Source: Roseospira goensis
Lineage (GTDB): Bacteria; Pseudomonadota; Alphaproteobacteria; Rhodospirillales; Rhodospirillaceae
Direction: 5' to 3'
DNA length: 64,000 bases
Assembly (NCBI RefSeq): GCF_014197795.1
Contig: NZ_JACIGI010000001.1
Span: forward strand, 112,213-176,212
The notes under the pieces are model-generated. The model saw only the letters and a program-made list of their open reading frames with translations, was not told the origin of the DNA and searched no databases. Made by a program: the position numbers and the translations under genes. Shown here one piece after another: positions 7,967 through 16,638 of this stretch; position 1 is the first letter of the stretch, and every line of letters starts with the position of its first letter.

Positions 7967-8940
7967 CCCAGCCCCGCACACCGAAGCCGGACCTGCGCGC
8001 CCTGCTGGCGGCGGCGTGGCCGCGCCTGGGCGAGCGCCTGGGCTGGGCGCCGGAGCGCGTCGAGCGCGTCGCCGTGGTCACCGTCGGCCATCGCAACCCC
8101 ACCCTGGACGTCACCCATGCCGGGGTCCGCTACGCCGTCCGCCTGCCGCGGCCGGTGTTGCAGGCGCCGGACTGGTACCGGCGCGAGGCCCACAACGTCG
8201 CCATCGCCGCCGCCGCCGGGGTGACGCCGCCGCCGTTGGTCCTGGACCCCGCCGACGGGCTGATGGTGCTGCCGTGGATCGAGGGCCGGCCGGCCGAACG
8301 GGGCCTGACGCCGGCGGCGGCGGCCCGCGCCGGGGCGGCCCTGCGCCGCCTGCACGACGGCGGGGCCTTCGAGGCCGGGGACGACGCGCTCGGCCGGCTC
8401 GACCGCCGCCTGCCGCGGCTGCGGCGGGACGGCGCGGCGGTGCTGGCCCATGCCCGCGGCCTGCCGGCCCTGGCCGAGGCGGTGCGCCCGATCCTGGAGG
8501 GCCTGAGCGCCACCCGGCCGCCGCCGCGGCCCTGTCACGGCGACCTGGTGCTGGGCAACATGGTGGACACCGGCCGCGACATGGTGCTGCTGGACTGGGA
8601 GACGGCGACCATGGGCGATCCGCTGTTCGACCTCGCCACGGTGTGCGTTCGCGCCCGCCTGGAGGGGCCGGCGCGGGCGGCGCTGCTCGACACCTGGTTC
8701 GGCCTGGTGGGCGATCCGGACGGCCTGGGCGCGGTGCGGGTGCGGCTGTGGGAGGTGGTCTATTGCCTCGACAAGGCGGTGACCTACTGGGCCAACGGAC
8801 GCGGCGCCGCGACGCCGGACCGCCGCTGCGCGGGCTGGACCGCGCGCGGCTGGTCCCTGCTGGCGGCGCCCGGCACGCGCGCCGCCGCCGTGCGCCTGGA
8901 GCACCAGGCCGCCGGCATCGTGGCGGCGCGGGCGGGATAG
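7963..8940 (+). CDS. Aminoglycoside/choline-kinase family phosphotransferase
   Basis: The 325-residue protein has the protein-kinase-like fold of APH and choline kinases. CHGDLVLGNMV near residue 190 is the Brenner catalytic loop (HGDxxxxN), and LLDWETATMGDPLFDLA about 20 residues later is the metal-binding IDWE-type motif. The N-lobe has VTVGHRNPTLDV and YAVRLPRP. This family phosphorylates hydroxyls of small metabolites such as choline, thiamine, sugars or antibiotics; the substrate here is unknown. As last gene of the operon, co-translated with the exported peptidase-like gene, it probably acts in the same pathway and is less likely a drug-resistance gene. Confidence 0.85.
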   Translation: MTQPRTPKPDLRALLAAAWPRLGERLGWAPERVERVAVVTVGHRNPTLDVTHAGVRYAVRLPRPVLQAPDWYRREAHNVAIAAAAGVTPPPLVLDPADGLMVLPWIEGRPAERGLTPAAAARAGAALRRLHDGGAFEAGDDALGRLDRRLPRLRRDGAAVLAHARGLPALAEAVRPILEGLSATRPPPRPCHGDLVLGNMVDTGRDMVLLDWETATMGDPLFDLATVCVRARLEGPARAALLDTWFGLVGDPDGLGAVRVRLWEVVYCLDKAVTYWANGRGAATPDRRCAGWTARGWSLLAAPGTRAAAVRLEHQAAGIVAARAG

Positions 8941-9010
8941 GGCCGGCGCCGGACCCCGCAAGGGCGGCGGCCGGGGACCGCGGTCAGGGACGGCGGCCCC
9001 CGGTCCTGTG

Positions 9011-10264
9011 CTACCCCTCGACCCGCACCAGGGCGTGGTGTTTGCGGCCGGCGGACAGCTTCAACTCGCCACCCGACAGGTCGGCGTCGGTGACCAGGCG
9101 CCCGATGTCGTCCACCACGGCATCGTTCAGGCGCGCGCCGCCGCCCTTGATGAGCCGCTTGGCCTCGCCGTTGGAGGCCGTCAGGCCGGCGCGGGTGAAC
9201 AGCGTCGGCGCCGGCACCCCGGCCGCCAGCTCGGCCGCCGGCACGGTCACGGTGGGCAGGTCCTCGCCCACGCCGCCCTGCTCGAACACCGCACGCGCGG
9301 TCTCCGCCGCCGCCAGCGCCGCCGCCTCGCCGTGGGCCAGTGCGGTGGCCTCATGCGCCAGCACCTTCTTGGCCTCGTTGATCTCGGCCCCGCCCAGCGC
9401 CTCCAGGCGGGCGATCTCGTCCAGCGGCAGTTCGGTGAACAGGCGCAGGAAGCGGCCGACGTCGGCATCTTCGGTGTTGCGCCAGAACTGCCAGAAGTCG
9501 TACGGGGCCAACTGCTCGGCGTTCAGCCACACGGCGCCCTGGGCGCTCTTGCCCATCTTGGCGCCCGAGGCGCTGGTGATGAGCGGCACCGTCAGGCCGT
9601 ACAGCGAGACGCCATCGCAGCGCCGGCCCAGCTCGACCCCGTTGACGATGTTGCCCCACTGGTCGGCGCCGCCCATCTGCAGGCGCACCCCGTCGCGGCG
9701 GTTCAACTCCAGGAAGTCGTAGGCCTGGAGGATCATGTAGTTGAACTCCAGGAACGACATGTGGGTCTCGCGCTCCAGCCGCATGCGCACCGAATCAAAG
9801 GTCAGCATGCGGTTGATGGAGAAGTGGCGGCCGTAGTCGCGCAGGAACGGGATGTAGGCCAGGCCGTCCAGCCAATCGGCGTTGTTGACCATGCGGGCGT
9901 CGGTGGGGCCGTCGCCGAAGGTCAGGTATTTGGCGAACACGCTCTGGATCCCCGCCATGTTGGCGGCGATCTCATCGTCGGTCAGCAGCTTGCGCATATC
10001 GTCGCGGCCGGTGGGGTCGCCGATGCGGGTGGTGCCGCCGCCCATCAGCACCAACGGGCGGTGCCCGGTCTTCTGCAACCAGCGCAGCAGCATGATGGAG
10101 ACCAGGGAGCCGACGTGCAGACTGCGGGCGGTGCAGTCATAGCCGATATACGCGGTGACCACCTCCCGGTTCAGCAGGGCATCCAGCTCTTCGGCATGGG
10201 TGCAGGCATCCACGAAGCCACGCTCGTGGATGATGCGCATGAAGTCGGAGGCAAAGGCGGTCAT
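9011..10264 (-). CDS. tyrS: Tyrosyl-tRNA synthetase
   Basis: The protein has 417 residues, normal for the bacterial TyrS family, and charges tRNA-Tyr with tyrosine. The class I HIGH-equivalent is in SLHVGSLVS and the KMSKS-equivalent is [19 protein letters not shown] and [10 protein letters not shown] are tyrosine- and ATP-site signatures. The last about 65 residues form an S4-like RNA-binding domain ([21 protein letters not shown]). The frame is open further upstream, but the family N-terminus fits the ATG complementary to 10262-10264. It is divergent from anmK, with 106 bp between the two starts holding both promoters. It is convergent with the Mur-ligase operon. Confidence 0.97.
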   Translation of the reverse strand: MTAFASDFMRIIHERGFVDACTHAEELDALLNREVVTAYIGYDCTARSLHVGSLVSIMLLRWLQKTGHRPLVLMGGGTTRIGDPTGRDDMRKLLTDDEIAANMAGIQSVFAKYLTFGDGPTDARMVNNADWLDGLAYIPFLRDYGRHFSINRMLTFDSVRMRLERETHMSFLEFNYMILQAYDFLELNRRDGVRLQMGGADQWGNIVNGVELGRRCDGVSLYGLTVPLITSASGAKMGKSAQGAVWLNAEQLAPYDFWQFWRNTEDADVGRFLRLFTELPLDEIARLEALGGAEINEAKKVLAHEATALAHGEAAALAAAETARAVFEQGGVGEDLPTVTVPAAELAAGVPAPTLFTRAGLTASNGEAKRLIKGGGARLNDAVVDDIGRLVTDADLSGGELKLSAGRKHHALVRVEG

Positions 10265-10370
10265 CGCTTTCGGTCTCGATTTCGATGGTGTGGGGGAGTG
10301 CGCTGGCGCTTGCCGCGCGCCCGGTCGTTTAGCACACTCCCCGGGTCCCGGAAAGCAAGGTGCCCCGCCC

Positions 10371-11537
10371 ATGATCCCGTTTCCCGAAGGTCTGCCCCGC
10401 ACGCCGCGCGCCCGTCCGGCCCGCCGCCCGAGCCGCGCCCCGGCGCATGCGCCGGACGCCACCCTGCTGGTCGTCGGCCTGATGAGCGGGACCTCGATGG
10501 ACGGCATCGACGCCGCGCTGATCGAGACCGACGGCGAGACCGTGGCCGGCATCGGGCCGCACCTGACGGTGCCCTACGACGACGCCTTCCGCGCCCGCAT
10601 CCGCGCCCTGCTGGGGCGCACCAGCCTGGACGACGCGGACGGCCGGCGGCTGCACCGCGACCTCGCGTTGCGCCACGCCGACGCGGTGCGGGGGCTGCTG
10701 GCCGGGGCCACCGTGACCCCGGACCTGATCGGGTTCCACGGCCACACGCTGTGGCACGACCCGGTGGCGCGCCTGACGGTCCAGGCCGGCGATCCGGCGC
10801 AACTGGCCAGCGAACTCGGGATCCCGGTGGTGGCCGACCTGCGCCAGGCCGATATCGCCGCCGGCGGCGAGGGGGCGCCGCTGGCGCCGGTCTATCACGC
10901 CGCGCTGGCCGCCCCATTGGAGCGGCCGCTGGCGGTGCTGAACGTGGGGGGGGTCGCCAACGTCACCTGGATCGGCAAGCGCGGGGTGGACGACCTGGTG
11001 GCCTTCGACACCGGTCCGGGCAACGCCCCGCTGGATGACTGGGTGGCGCGCCACACCGGCCAGGCGTGCGACCAGGACGGCCGACTGGCCGCCGCCGGCC
11101 GCCTCGACGAAGCCCGCCTGCTGACCCTGATGGACCATCCCTATTTCGCCCGCCCGGCGCCCAAGTCGCTGGACCGGCGGGACTTCGACCATGTGCCGGG
11201 GGTGCTGGAGGGGCTGTCGGCGGCGGACGGGGCGACCACCCTGGTGGCCTTCATCTGTGCCGCCGTGGTGCAGGCCGCCGCCCATATGCCGGTGCCGCCG
11301 ACGCGGTGGCTGGTGACCGGCGGCGGGCGCCACAACCCGGTGCTGATGGAGACCCTGGCCGGGTGGCTGGAGGCGCCGGTGGCGCCGGTCGAGGCGGTGG
11401 GCTGGGACGGCGATGCCCTGGAGGCGCAGGCGTTCGCCTTCATGGCGGCGCGGTTCCGGCGTCAGTTGCCGATCACCTTTCCCGGCACCACCGGGGCGCC
11501 GTTTCCGATGGTCGGCGGTCGCCTCTATCAGCCCTGA
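10371..11537 (+). CDS. anmK: Anhydro-N-acetylmuramic acid kinase
   Basis: The 388-residue product phosphorylates and hydrolyses 1,6-anhydro-MurNAc to MurNAc-6-phosphate in peptidoglycan recycling. The ASKHA phosphate motif [13 protein letters not shown] lies near residue 35, followed by [11 protein letters not shown], the adenosine motif VTGGGRHNP and the [12 protein letters not shown]-terminal motif. About 30 Pro/Arg-rich residues precede the core, so a later start is possible, but no better ATG is seen between 10371 and the conserved core. Divergent from tyrS, a pairing seen in many alphaproteobacteria; convergent with yqgE across a hairpin. Confidence 0.95.
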   Translation: MIPFPEGLPRTPRARPARRPSRAPAHAPDATLLVVGLMSGTSMDGIDAALIETDGETVAGIGPHLTVPYDDAFRARIRALLGRTSLDDADGRRLHRDLALRHADAVRGLLAGATVTPDLIGFHGHTLWHDPVARLTVQAGDPAQLASELGIPVVADLRQADIAAGGEGAPLAPVYHAALAAPLERPLAVLNVGGVANVTWIGKRGVDDLVAFDTGPGNAPLDDWVARHTGQACDQDGRLAAAGRLDEARLLTLMDHPYFARPAPKSLDRRDFDHVPGVLEGLSAADGATTLVAFICAAVVQAAAHMPVPPTRWLVTGGGRHNPVLMETLAGWLEAPVAPVEAVGWDGDALEAQAFAFMAARFRRQLPITFPGTTGAPFPMVGGRLYQP

Positions 11538-11594
11538 CCGGTCCGCCGGCCCCGCTGCTGCTGGTGCTGCTGCGGCGGCGGGCCGGCCGGTCAG
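11534..11594. terminator. Convergent hairpin spanning both stop codons of anmK and yqgE
   Basis: CTGACCGG at 11534-11541 pairs with CCGGTCAG at 11587-11594, and CCGGCCC at 11546-11552 pairs with GGGCCGG at 11580-11586. This gives an extended stem with a four-base bulge on one side. The anmK stop lies inside the left arm and the yqgE stop inside the right arm. There is no T-tract, so it is a candidate bidirectional terminator or 3'-end stabiliser. Confidence 0.5.
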
Positions 11595-12178
11595 GCGTGG
11601 CCGCCCTCGCTGGAGAGCAGCGCCGGGTCGATGCCCAGCCGCCCCAGCGCCTGTGCGTACTTGGCCTCCAGGTCGGGGGCGAACACAAGGTCCGAGTCGG
11701 CGTCAACCGTCAACCAGACGTTGCGGCGCAGTTCGTCGTCGAGCTGCCCCGGGCTCCAGCCGGCGTAGCCCAGGGCCATCAGCGTGCGGCTGGGGCCGGT
11801 GCCGACGGCGATGTCGCGCAACACCTCCAGCGTGGCGGTCAGGGCCACGGTGTCGTCGACCACCAGGGTGCCCTCGTGGATGTAGTCCGCGGTGTGCAGC
11901 ACAAAGCCGCGCTGGCTCTCCACCGGGCCGCCGAACTGGACCTTGATCTGCTGACAGCGCGGCGTGGCCGGAATGCTGAGCTGCTCCAGCAGGTCCACGA
12001 AGCTGAAGTCGGGGATGGCCCGGTTGACCACCAGACCCATGGCGCCCTCGGCCGTGTGCGCGCAGACGTAGATGACCGCGCGCACGAACCGCGGGTCGCT
12101 CATGCCCGGCATCGCGACCAGACACTTGCCGGTCAGGAAGCCGTCGGCCGCGCCGACGCTCGCGAACGTATCGACCAT
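11591..12178 (-). CDS. yqgE: YqgE/AlgH family protein (UPF0301)
   Basis: The 195-residue protein belongs to UPF0301, a conserved single-domain family of unknown biochemical role linked in some species to alginate or ribonucleotide regulation. Recognisable signatures are GKCLVAMPGMSDPRF at the N-terminus, GAMGLVVNR, FGGPVESQRGFVLH and LGYAGWSPGQLDDEL. The start is fixed by a GGAGG eight bases before the ATG complementary to 12176-12178. It is divergent from the dsbD gene. Confidence 0.93.
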   Translation of the reverse strand: MVDTFASVGAADGFLTGKCLVAMPGMSDPRFVRAVIYVCAHTAEGAMGLVVNRAIPDFSFVDLLEQLSIPATPRCQQIKVQFGGPVESQRGFVLHTADYIHEGTLVVDDTVALTATLEVLRDIAVGTGPSRTLMALGYAGWSPGQLDDELRRNVWLTVDADSDLVFAPDLEAKYAQALGRLGIDPALLSSEGGHA

Positions 12179-12394
12179 GACGATGGCGCCTCCGTTGGCT
12201 CGCCGGGGGGCAGACGGCGATTCGACCACGTCCGCCCGGCGATTCCAAGCGGAACCGTACCCGCTCGCCCTGGGCCGACGCCACCCCCCGCGCGCGGTCG
12301 GTCGGCCCTTGCGGGAGGCACCACCCTGTCCGATATGCTGGAGACCGATGCGCCCTGCGGATGCCGGCCGGACCGAGGCGAGGACGAGACCACC

Positions 12395-14698
12395 ATGACC
12401 CACCGGAGTGTCGCCGGGCCGTCGGCCCGGTCCGTTGCCGCCTGGACCCGTGCCGGGGCGCTGCTGGTCCCGCTGATGGGGGTGCTGGCGCTGGCGCTCG
12501 GGCTGGCGGCGCTGGCGCCGGGGGGCGGGGCACGCGCGGAGCTGCCGTCGTGGACGCCGCCGGGCACCAGCGCCTGGGCCGAGACGCCGGAGGGTCGGGT
12601 GCGACTGATCGCCGCCCGCGGCGCCCTCAACGGCGAGTCGACGGTCCGCCTCGGCCTCGAATTCGACATGGTGGACGACTGGAAGGTGTACTGGCGCTCG
12701 CCGGGCGACGCCGGCTATCCGCCGTCCATCGACTGGAGCGGCAGCGCCAACCTGACGGACGCGGCGATGCTGTGGCCGGCGCCCGAACGCTTCTCGGTGC
12801 TGGGCATCGAGACCCTGGGCTACAAGGATGGGGTGGTCTATCCGCTTCACGCCACCGTGGCCGACGCGGGCGAGAGCCTGCGGCTGCGCGCCGACGTGGA
12901 TTATCTGACCTGCGCCGACCTGTGCATCCCGCGCACGGTGTCGCTGAGCCTCGATCTGCCGGCGGGGCCGGGCGCGCCCACCGACCACGCCCACGCCATC
13001 AACCGCGCCGAGTCGGCGGTGCCGGGGGACGGCACCGCCCACGGCCTGCGCCTGGACGAGGCCGCCGTGGTCGGCGACGGCACGGTGCTGCGCGTCGCCG
13101 TCGCGGCCGATCCGCCGCTCACCGCCCCCGACCTGTTCGTGGAAGGGCCGGAGGGGAGCTGGTTCGATCCGCCGACCGTGGCCCGCGATCCGGACAGCGG
13201 CCTGGCCGTGCTGTGGAGCCGCGTCGGCGGTCTCGACGACCTGCGCGGGGTGCCGCTGACGGTGACCGTGGTCGAGGGACCGCGCGGCATGGAGGCCGAG
13301 GTTACGCCCGTGGCGGCGGCCGCGCCGCACCCGCTGGCGGCCCTGGCCGAGGCCGGGGGGACCGGCGGCGGACCGGGCGTGGGTGCGGGGCTCGGCGGCG
13401 GCGCCCCCCAGCCGCCGCCGCTGGACGCCGCGACGCTGCTGACCATGGTGGGGCTGGCGCTGCTGGGCGGCCTGATCCTGAACCTGATGCCCTGCGTGCT
13501 GCCGGTGCTGTCGCTGAAGGTGCTGGGGCTGGTGGGGCACGGCGGGGCGGCGCCGGCGCACGCGCGCACCAGCTTCCTGATGAGCGCCGCCGGCATCGTG
13601 ACCTCGTTCCTGGTGCTGGGCGCCGCCGCCATCGCGGTCAAGGCCGCCGGGGTCGCCGTGGGCTGGGGGATCCAGTTCCAGCAGCCGGCGTTCCTGGTGG
13701 TCATGATCGTGCTGTTGTCGCTGTTCGCGGCCAATCTGTGGGGCCTGTTCGAGGTGGCGCTGCCCGGCTGGCTGGCCGGCGCGGCCAGCGCGGGCGCGAC
13801 CCGCGCCGGCGGCGACGACCCCGGCTCGCCCTGGGGCGCCTTCGGCACCGGTGCCTTCGCCACCCTGCTCGCGACGCCGTGTTCGGCGCCGTTCCTGGGG
13901 ACGGCGGTCGGCTTTGCGCTGTCGCGCGGCTGGGCCGAAATCGGGCTGATCTTCCTGGCGCTCGGCGTCGGCATGGCGCTGCCCTACCTGCTGATCGCGG
14001 CCCGGCCCGGGCTGGCGACGCGGCTGCCGCGCCCGGGACGCTGGATGATCGGCCTGAAGGCGGTGCTGGGGCTGGCGCTGGCCGGCACCGCGGTCTGGCT
14101 GGTCACGGTGCTGGCGGCGCAGGTGCCGCCGCTGGCGGCGGCCCTGGTGGCGGCGTTGATGGCGGTCATGGTGCTGGCGCTGGCGATTCCCCGCCGGCCG
14201 CTGCGGGCCGGCCTGGCGGGGCTGGCGGCGCTGGCCGCCCTGGCGCTGCCGGCCTGGGCCGGGCTGATGCCGGGGGCCGGCGGCGCCGACGGGCGCGGCC
14301 CCGACGCGACGGCGCCGGCCGCCGGGGCCTGGCGGTCGCTGGACGTGGCCGCCATCCCCGGACTGGTGGCCGAGGGCCGCACCGTGTTCGTGGACGTCAC
14401 CGCCGACTGGTGCGTGACCTGCATCGTCAACAAGCGCGCGGTGCTCGATCAGGATCCGGTCGCCGCCCGCCTTGCCGGCGACGACATGGTGCTGATGCGC
14501 GGCGACTGGACCCGGCCCGACGCCGCCATCGCCGCCTATCTGGCCAGCTTCGGCCGCTACGGCATTCCCTTCAACGCGGTCTACGGGCGGGCCGCGCCGG
14601 ATGGCCTGACCCTGCCCGAACTGCTGACCCCCGGCGTGGTTCTGGACGCCATCGACGCCGCCGCCGCGCCGGTGACGGCGGCCCGGCCCGAGTCGTAA
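12395..14698 (+). CDS. dsbD: DsbD/ScsB-type thiol-disulfide transmembrane reductase
   Basis: The 767-residue protein carries electrons from the cytoplasm across the inner membrane to periplasmic thiol proteins. A signal peptide or anchor (LLVPLMGVLALALGLAAL) is followed by an N-terminal periplasmic DsbD-alpha-like domain with the cysteine pair in TCADLCIP. Eight or so membrane spans from about residue 345 carry the two transport cysteines in LMPCVLPVLSLK and ATPCSAPFLG. The C-terminal thioredoxin domain has TADWCVTCIVNK. The layout fits the longer ScsB-like branch better than E. coli DsbD. An ATG 51 bp upstream is in frame, but the 12395 start gives the cleaner signal peptide. It is followed by a peroxiredoxin, so the two may act in the same redox circuit. 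Confidence 0.92.
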   Translation: MTHRSVAGPSARSVAAWTRAGALLVPLMGVLALALGLAALAPGGGARAELPSWTPPGTSAWAETPEGRVRLIAARGALNGESTVRLGLEFDMVDDWKVYWRSPGDAGYPPSIDWSGSANLTDAAMLWPAPERFSVLGIETLGYKDGVVYPLHATVADAGESLRLRADVDYLTCADLCIPRTVSLSLDLPAGPGAPTDHAHAINRAESAVPGDGTAHGLRLDEAAVVGDGTVLRVAVAADPPLTAPDLFVEGPEGSWFDPPTVARDPDSGLAVLWSRVGGLDDLRGVPLTVTVVEGPRGMEAEVTPVAAAAPHPLAALAEAGGTGGGPGVGAGLGGGAPQPPPLDAATLLTMVGLALLGGLILNLMPCVLPVLSLKVLGLVGHGGAAPAHARTSFLMSAAGIVTSFLVLGAAAIAVKAAGVAVGWGIQFQQPAFLVVMIVLLSLFAANLWGLFEVALPGWLAGAASAGATRAGGDDPGSPWGAFGTGAFATLLATPCSAPFLGTAVGFALSRGWAEIGLIFLALGVGMALPYLLIAARPGLATRLPRPGRWMIGLKAVLGLALAGTAVWLVTVLAAQVPPLAAALVAALMAVMVLALAIPRRPLRAGLAGLAALAALALPAWAGLMPGAGGADGRGPDATAPAAGAWRSLDVAAIPGLVAEGRTVFVDVTADWCVTCIVNKRAVLDQDPVAARLAGDDMVLMRGDWTRPDAAIAAYLASFGRYGIPFNAVYGRAAPDGLTLPELLTPGVVLDAIDAAAAPVTAARPES

Positions 14699-14759
14699 CG
14701 GTCCAGGGGCCGCCACCGGCACTGCCTTCCCTCCATCCCCGAACCCAGGAGAGACGCCG

Positions 14760-15245
14760 ATGTCCACCATCCAGGCCGGAGACCGCATGCCTGCGGTGAC
14801 CCTGCACATGATGAGCGAGGGCGGCATCAAGCCGATCACCACCGATGAGCTGTTCGCGGGCAAGACCGTGGTGCTGTTCTCGGTGCCGGGCGCCTTCACC
14901 CCCACCTGCTCGGCCCAGCACCTGCCGGGGTTCGTCGCCCACGTCGACGATTTCGCCGCCAAGGGCGTGGACGCCGTGGCCTGCGTCGCTGTCAACGATC
15001 CCTTCGTCATGGCCACATGGGGCGCCAGTGCCGGCGCCGACGGTCAGGTGCTGATGATCTCCGACGGCAACGGCGCCCTGGCTGCCGCCACCGGCACCGA
15101 GATGGACGGCTCCCAGGTCGGCCTGGGCACGCGCTCGCAGCGCTACGCCATGGTGGTGAAGGACGGCGTGGTCGAACAGATGTTCCTGGAGGAGCCCGGC
15201 GCGTTCCAGGTTTCCAGTGCCGAGAACGTACTGGCCCACCTGTAG
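14760..15245 (+). CDS. Peroxiredoxin (Prx5/AHP-thioredoxin-fold type)
   Basis: The 161-residue protein reduces hydroperoxides through the peroxidatic Cys50 in VPGAFTPTCSAQHLPG, the signature of the Prx5 group; FVMATWGASAGA and SDGNGALAAATG are also typical. Another Cys at about residue 78 could be resolving, or glutathione/glutaredoxin may serve. The ATG at 14760 is preceded by AGGAGAG. It lies 61 bp after dsbD and is probably cytoplasmic (no signal peptide). Confidence 0.95.
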   Translation: MSTIQAGDRMPAVTLHMMSEGGIKPITTDELFAGKTVVLFSVPGAFTPTCSAQHLPGFVAHVDDFAAKGVDAVACVAVNDPFVMATWGASAGADGQVLMISDGNGALAAATGTEMDGSQVGLGTRSQRYAMVVKDGVVEQMFLEEPGAFQVSSAENVLAHL

Positions 15246-15315
15246 GCGCGGCGCCGGAAAACCCCGGTTCAGGCTGGCGTTGACGGGGCGGGTCGTGCAT
15301 GCCAAGTCACGAAGC

Positions 15316-16614
15316 ATGACTCATGCACTTGGCACGGTCGCGGGCGCCCCGGCGCCGGCGACGGCGATCCGCGAAACCCGCCTGCCCAACGGCCTGCGGG
15401 TGGTCACCGATCCCATGGACACGGTCGAGACGGTCTCGGTGGGCGTCTGGGCCGACGTCGGCGCGCGCCACGAGCCGGCCGACCTCAACGGTGTGTGTCA
15501 TATGCTGGAGCATATGGCGTTCAAGGGCACACGCCGGCGCACCGCGCTCGACATCGCGGTGGAGATGGAGGACGTGGGCGGCCACATGAACGCCTACACG
15601 TCCCGCGAGCATACCGCGTTCTACGCCAAGATGCTGCATCAGGACCTGCCGCTAGCGGTCGACATCCTGGCCGATATTCTCCAGCACTCGGTGTTCGACC
15701 CCGAGGAACTGGCGCGCGAGCGCAGCGTGGTGGTGCAGGAGATCTACCAGTCCATCGACACCCCGGACGATATCGTCTTCGATCACTTCCAGGCCACTGC
15801 CTACGGCGACCAGCCGCTGGGCCGGCCGGTGCTCGGCACGGTGGAGAGCGTGGAGCGGCTGGAGTCGGACACCGTCGGCGGCTTCCAGCGCACCCATTAC
15901 AGCCCCGACCGCCTGGTGGTGGCCGCCGCCGGCAAGGTGGACCACGACGCGCTGGTCGGCCTGGTCGAGCGCCATTTCACGGCCCTGGACCGGCGGCTGC
16001 CGGCCACCGGGCAGGGGGCGCGCTACACCGGCGGCGAGTACCGCGAGCCGCGCGCGGTCGAGCAGGCCCATATCGTGCTGGGCTTCGACGGCGTGGCCTA
16101 CGAGGACCCGGACTACTACGCCAGCATCGTCCTGGCGACGCTGCTCGGCGGCGGCATGTCCTCGCGCCTGTTCCAGGAGGTGCGCGAGAAGCGCGGGCTG
16201 GCCTATACCGTCAGCGCCTTTGCCAGCGCCTACGTGGACGGCGGCCTGTTCACGCTCTACGCCGGCACCGGCCCCGAGGACCTGGCGGCGCTGACCCCGG
16301 TGTTGTGCGAGGAGATCAACAAGGTGCGGGTCTCGGTCGGATCGGACGAGGTCGCCCGCGCCCGCGCCCAGCTCCGCGCCGGTGTCCTCATGGGCCAGGA
16401 GAGCACCAGCGGCCGCTGCGAACAGCTCGCCCGGCAGATCCTGGTCTACGGCCGGCCGATCTCCAACGCCGAGGTTCTGGAGGCCCTGGAGGCGGTGGAC
16501 GCCGCCGCCGTGGTGCGCGTGGCCGAGCGCCTGTTCCGCACCGCCCCGACCCTGGCCGCGCTGGGCGCCATCGACGCCATGGATCCGCTCGACCGGCTGC
16601 GGGCGCGGCTGTAG
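15316..16614 (+). CDS. M16 family zinc peptidase (mitochondrial processing peptidase-like)
   Basis: The 432-residue protein is a single M16 unit, cytoplasmic by sequence. The inverted zinc motif H62-M-L-E-H66 lies in VCHMLEHMAFKGT, and the third ligand is expected in RERSVVVQEIYQ. GGGMSSRLFQEVREKRGLAY is the C-terminal-half signature. All catalytic elements are present, so it is likely active, degrading peptides or processing presequence-like segments. Start chosen at the ATG before THALGTV because the conserved RLPNGLRVV follows about 20 residues later. It ends 24 bp from the convergent ackA. Confidence 0.95.
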   Translation: MTHALGTVAGAPAPATAIRETRLPNGLRVVTDPMDTVETVSVGVWADVGARHEPADLNGVCHMLEHMAFKGTRRRTALDIAVEMEDVGGHMNAYTSREHTAFYAKMLHQDLPLAVDILADILQHSVFDPEELARERSVVVQEIYQSIDTPDDIVFDHFQATAYGDQPLGRPVLGTVESVERLESDTVGGFQRTHYSPDRLVVAAAGKVDHDALVGLVERHFTALDRRLPATGQGARYTGGEYREPRAVEQAHIVLGFDGVAYEDPDYYASIVLATLLGGGMSSRLFQEVREKRGLAYTVSAFASAYVDGGLFTLYAGTGPEDLAALTPVLCEEINKVRVSVGSDEVARARAQLRAGVLMGQESTSGRCEQLARQILVYGRPISNAEVLEALEAVDAAAVVRVAERLFRTAPTLAALGAIDAMDPLDRLRARL

Positions 16615-16638
16615 CGGCGCGGCCGGCGTCGGACCCGC

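Noticed and set aside
8941-9010. Terminator between the phosphotransferase gene and tyrS
   Set aside because: Only short, interrupted GC pairings are found and no T-tract; not strong enough to list.
11591-15016. Very long open frame on the minus strand across the dsbD and peroxiredoxin genes
   Set aside because: Only its last 195 codons (yqgE) have family signatures. The rest is antisense to well-supported genes, rich in Arg/Gln/His/Gly, and is a by-product of high GC.
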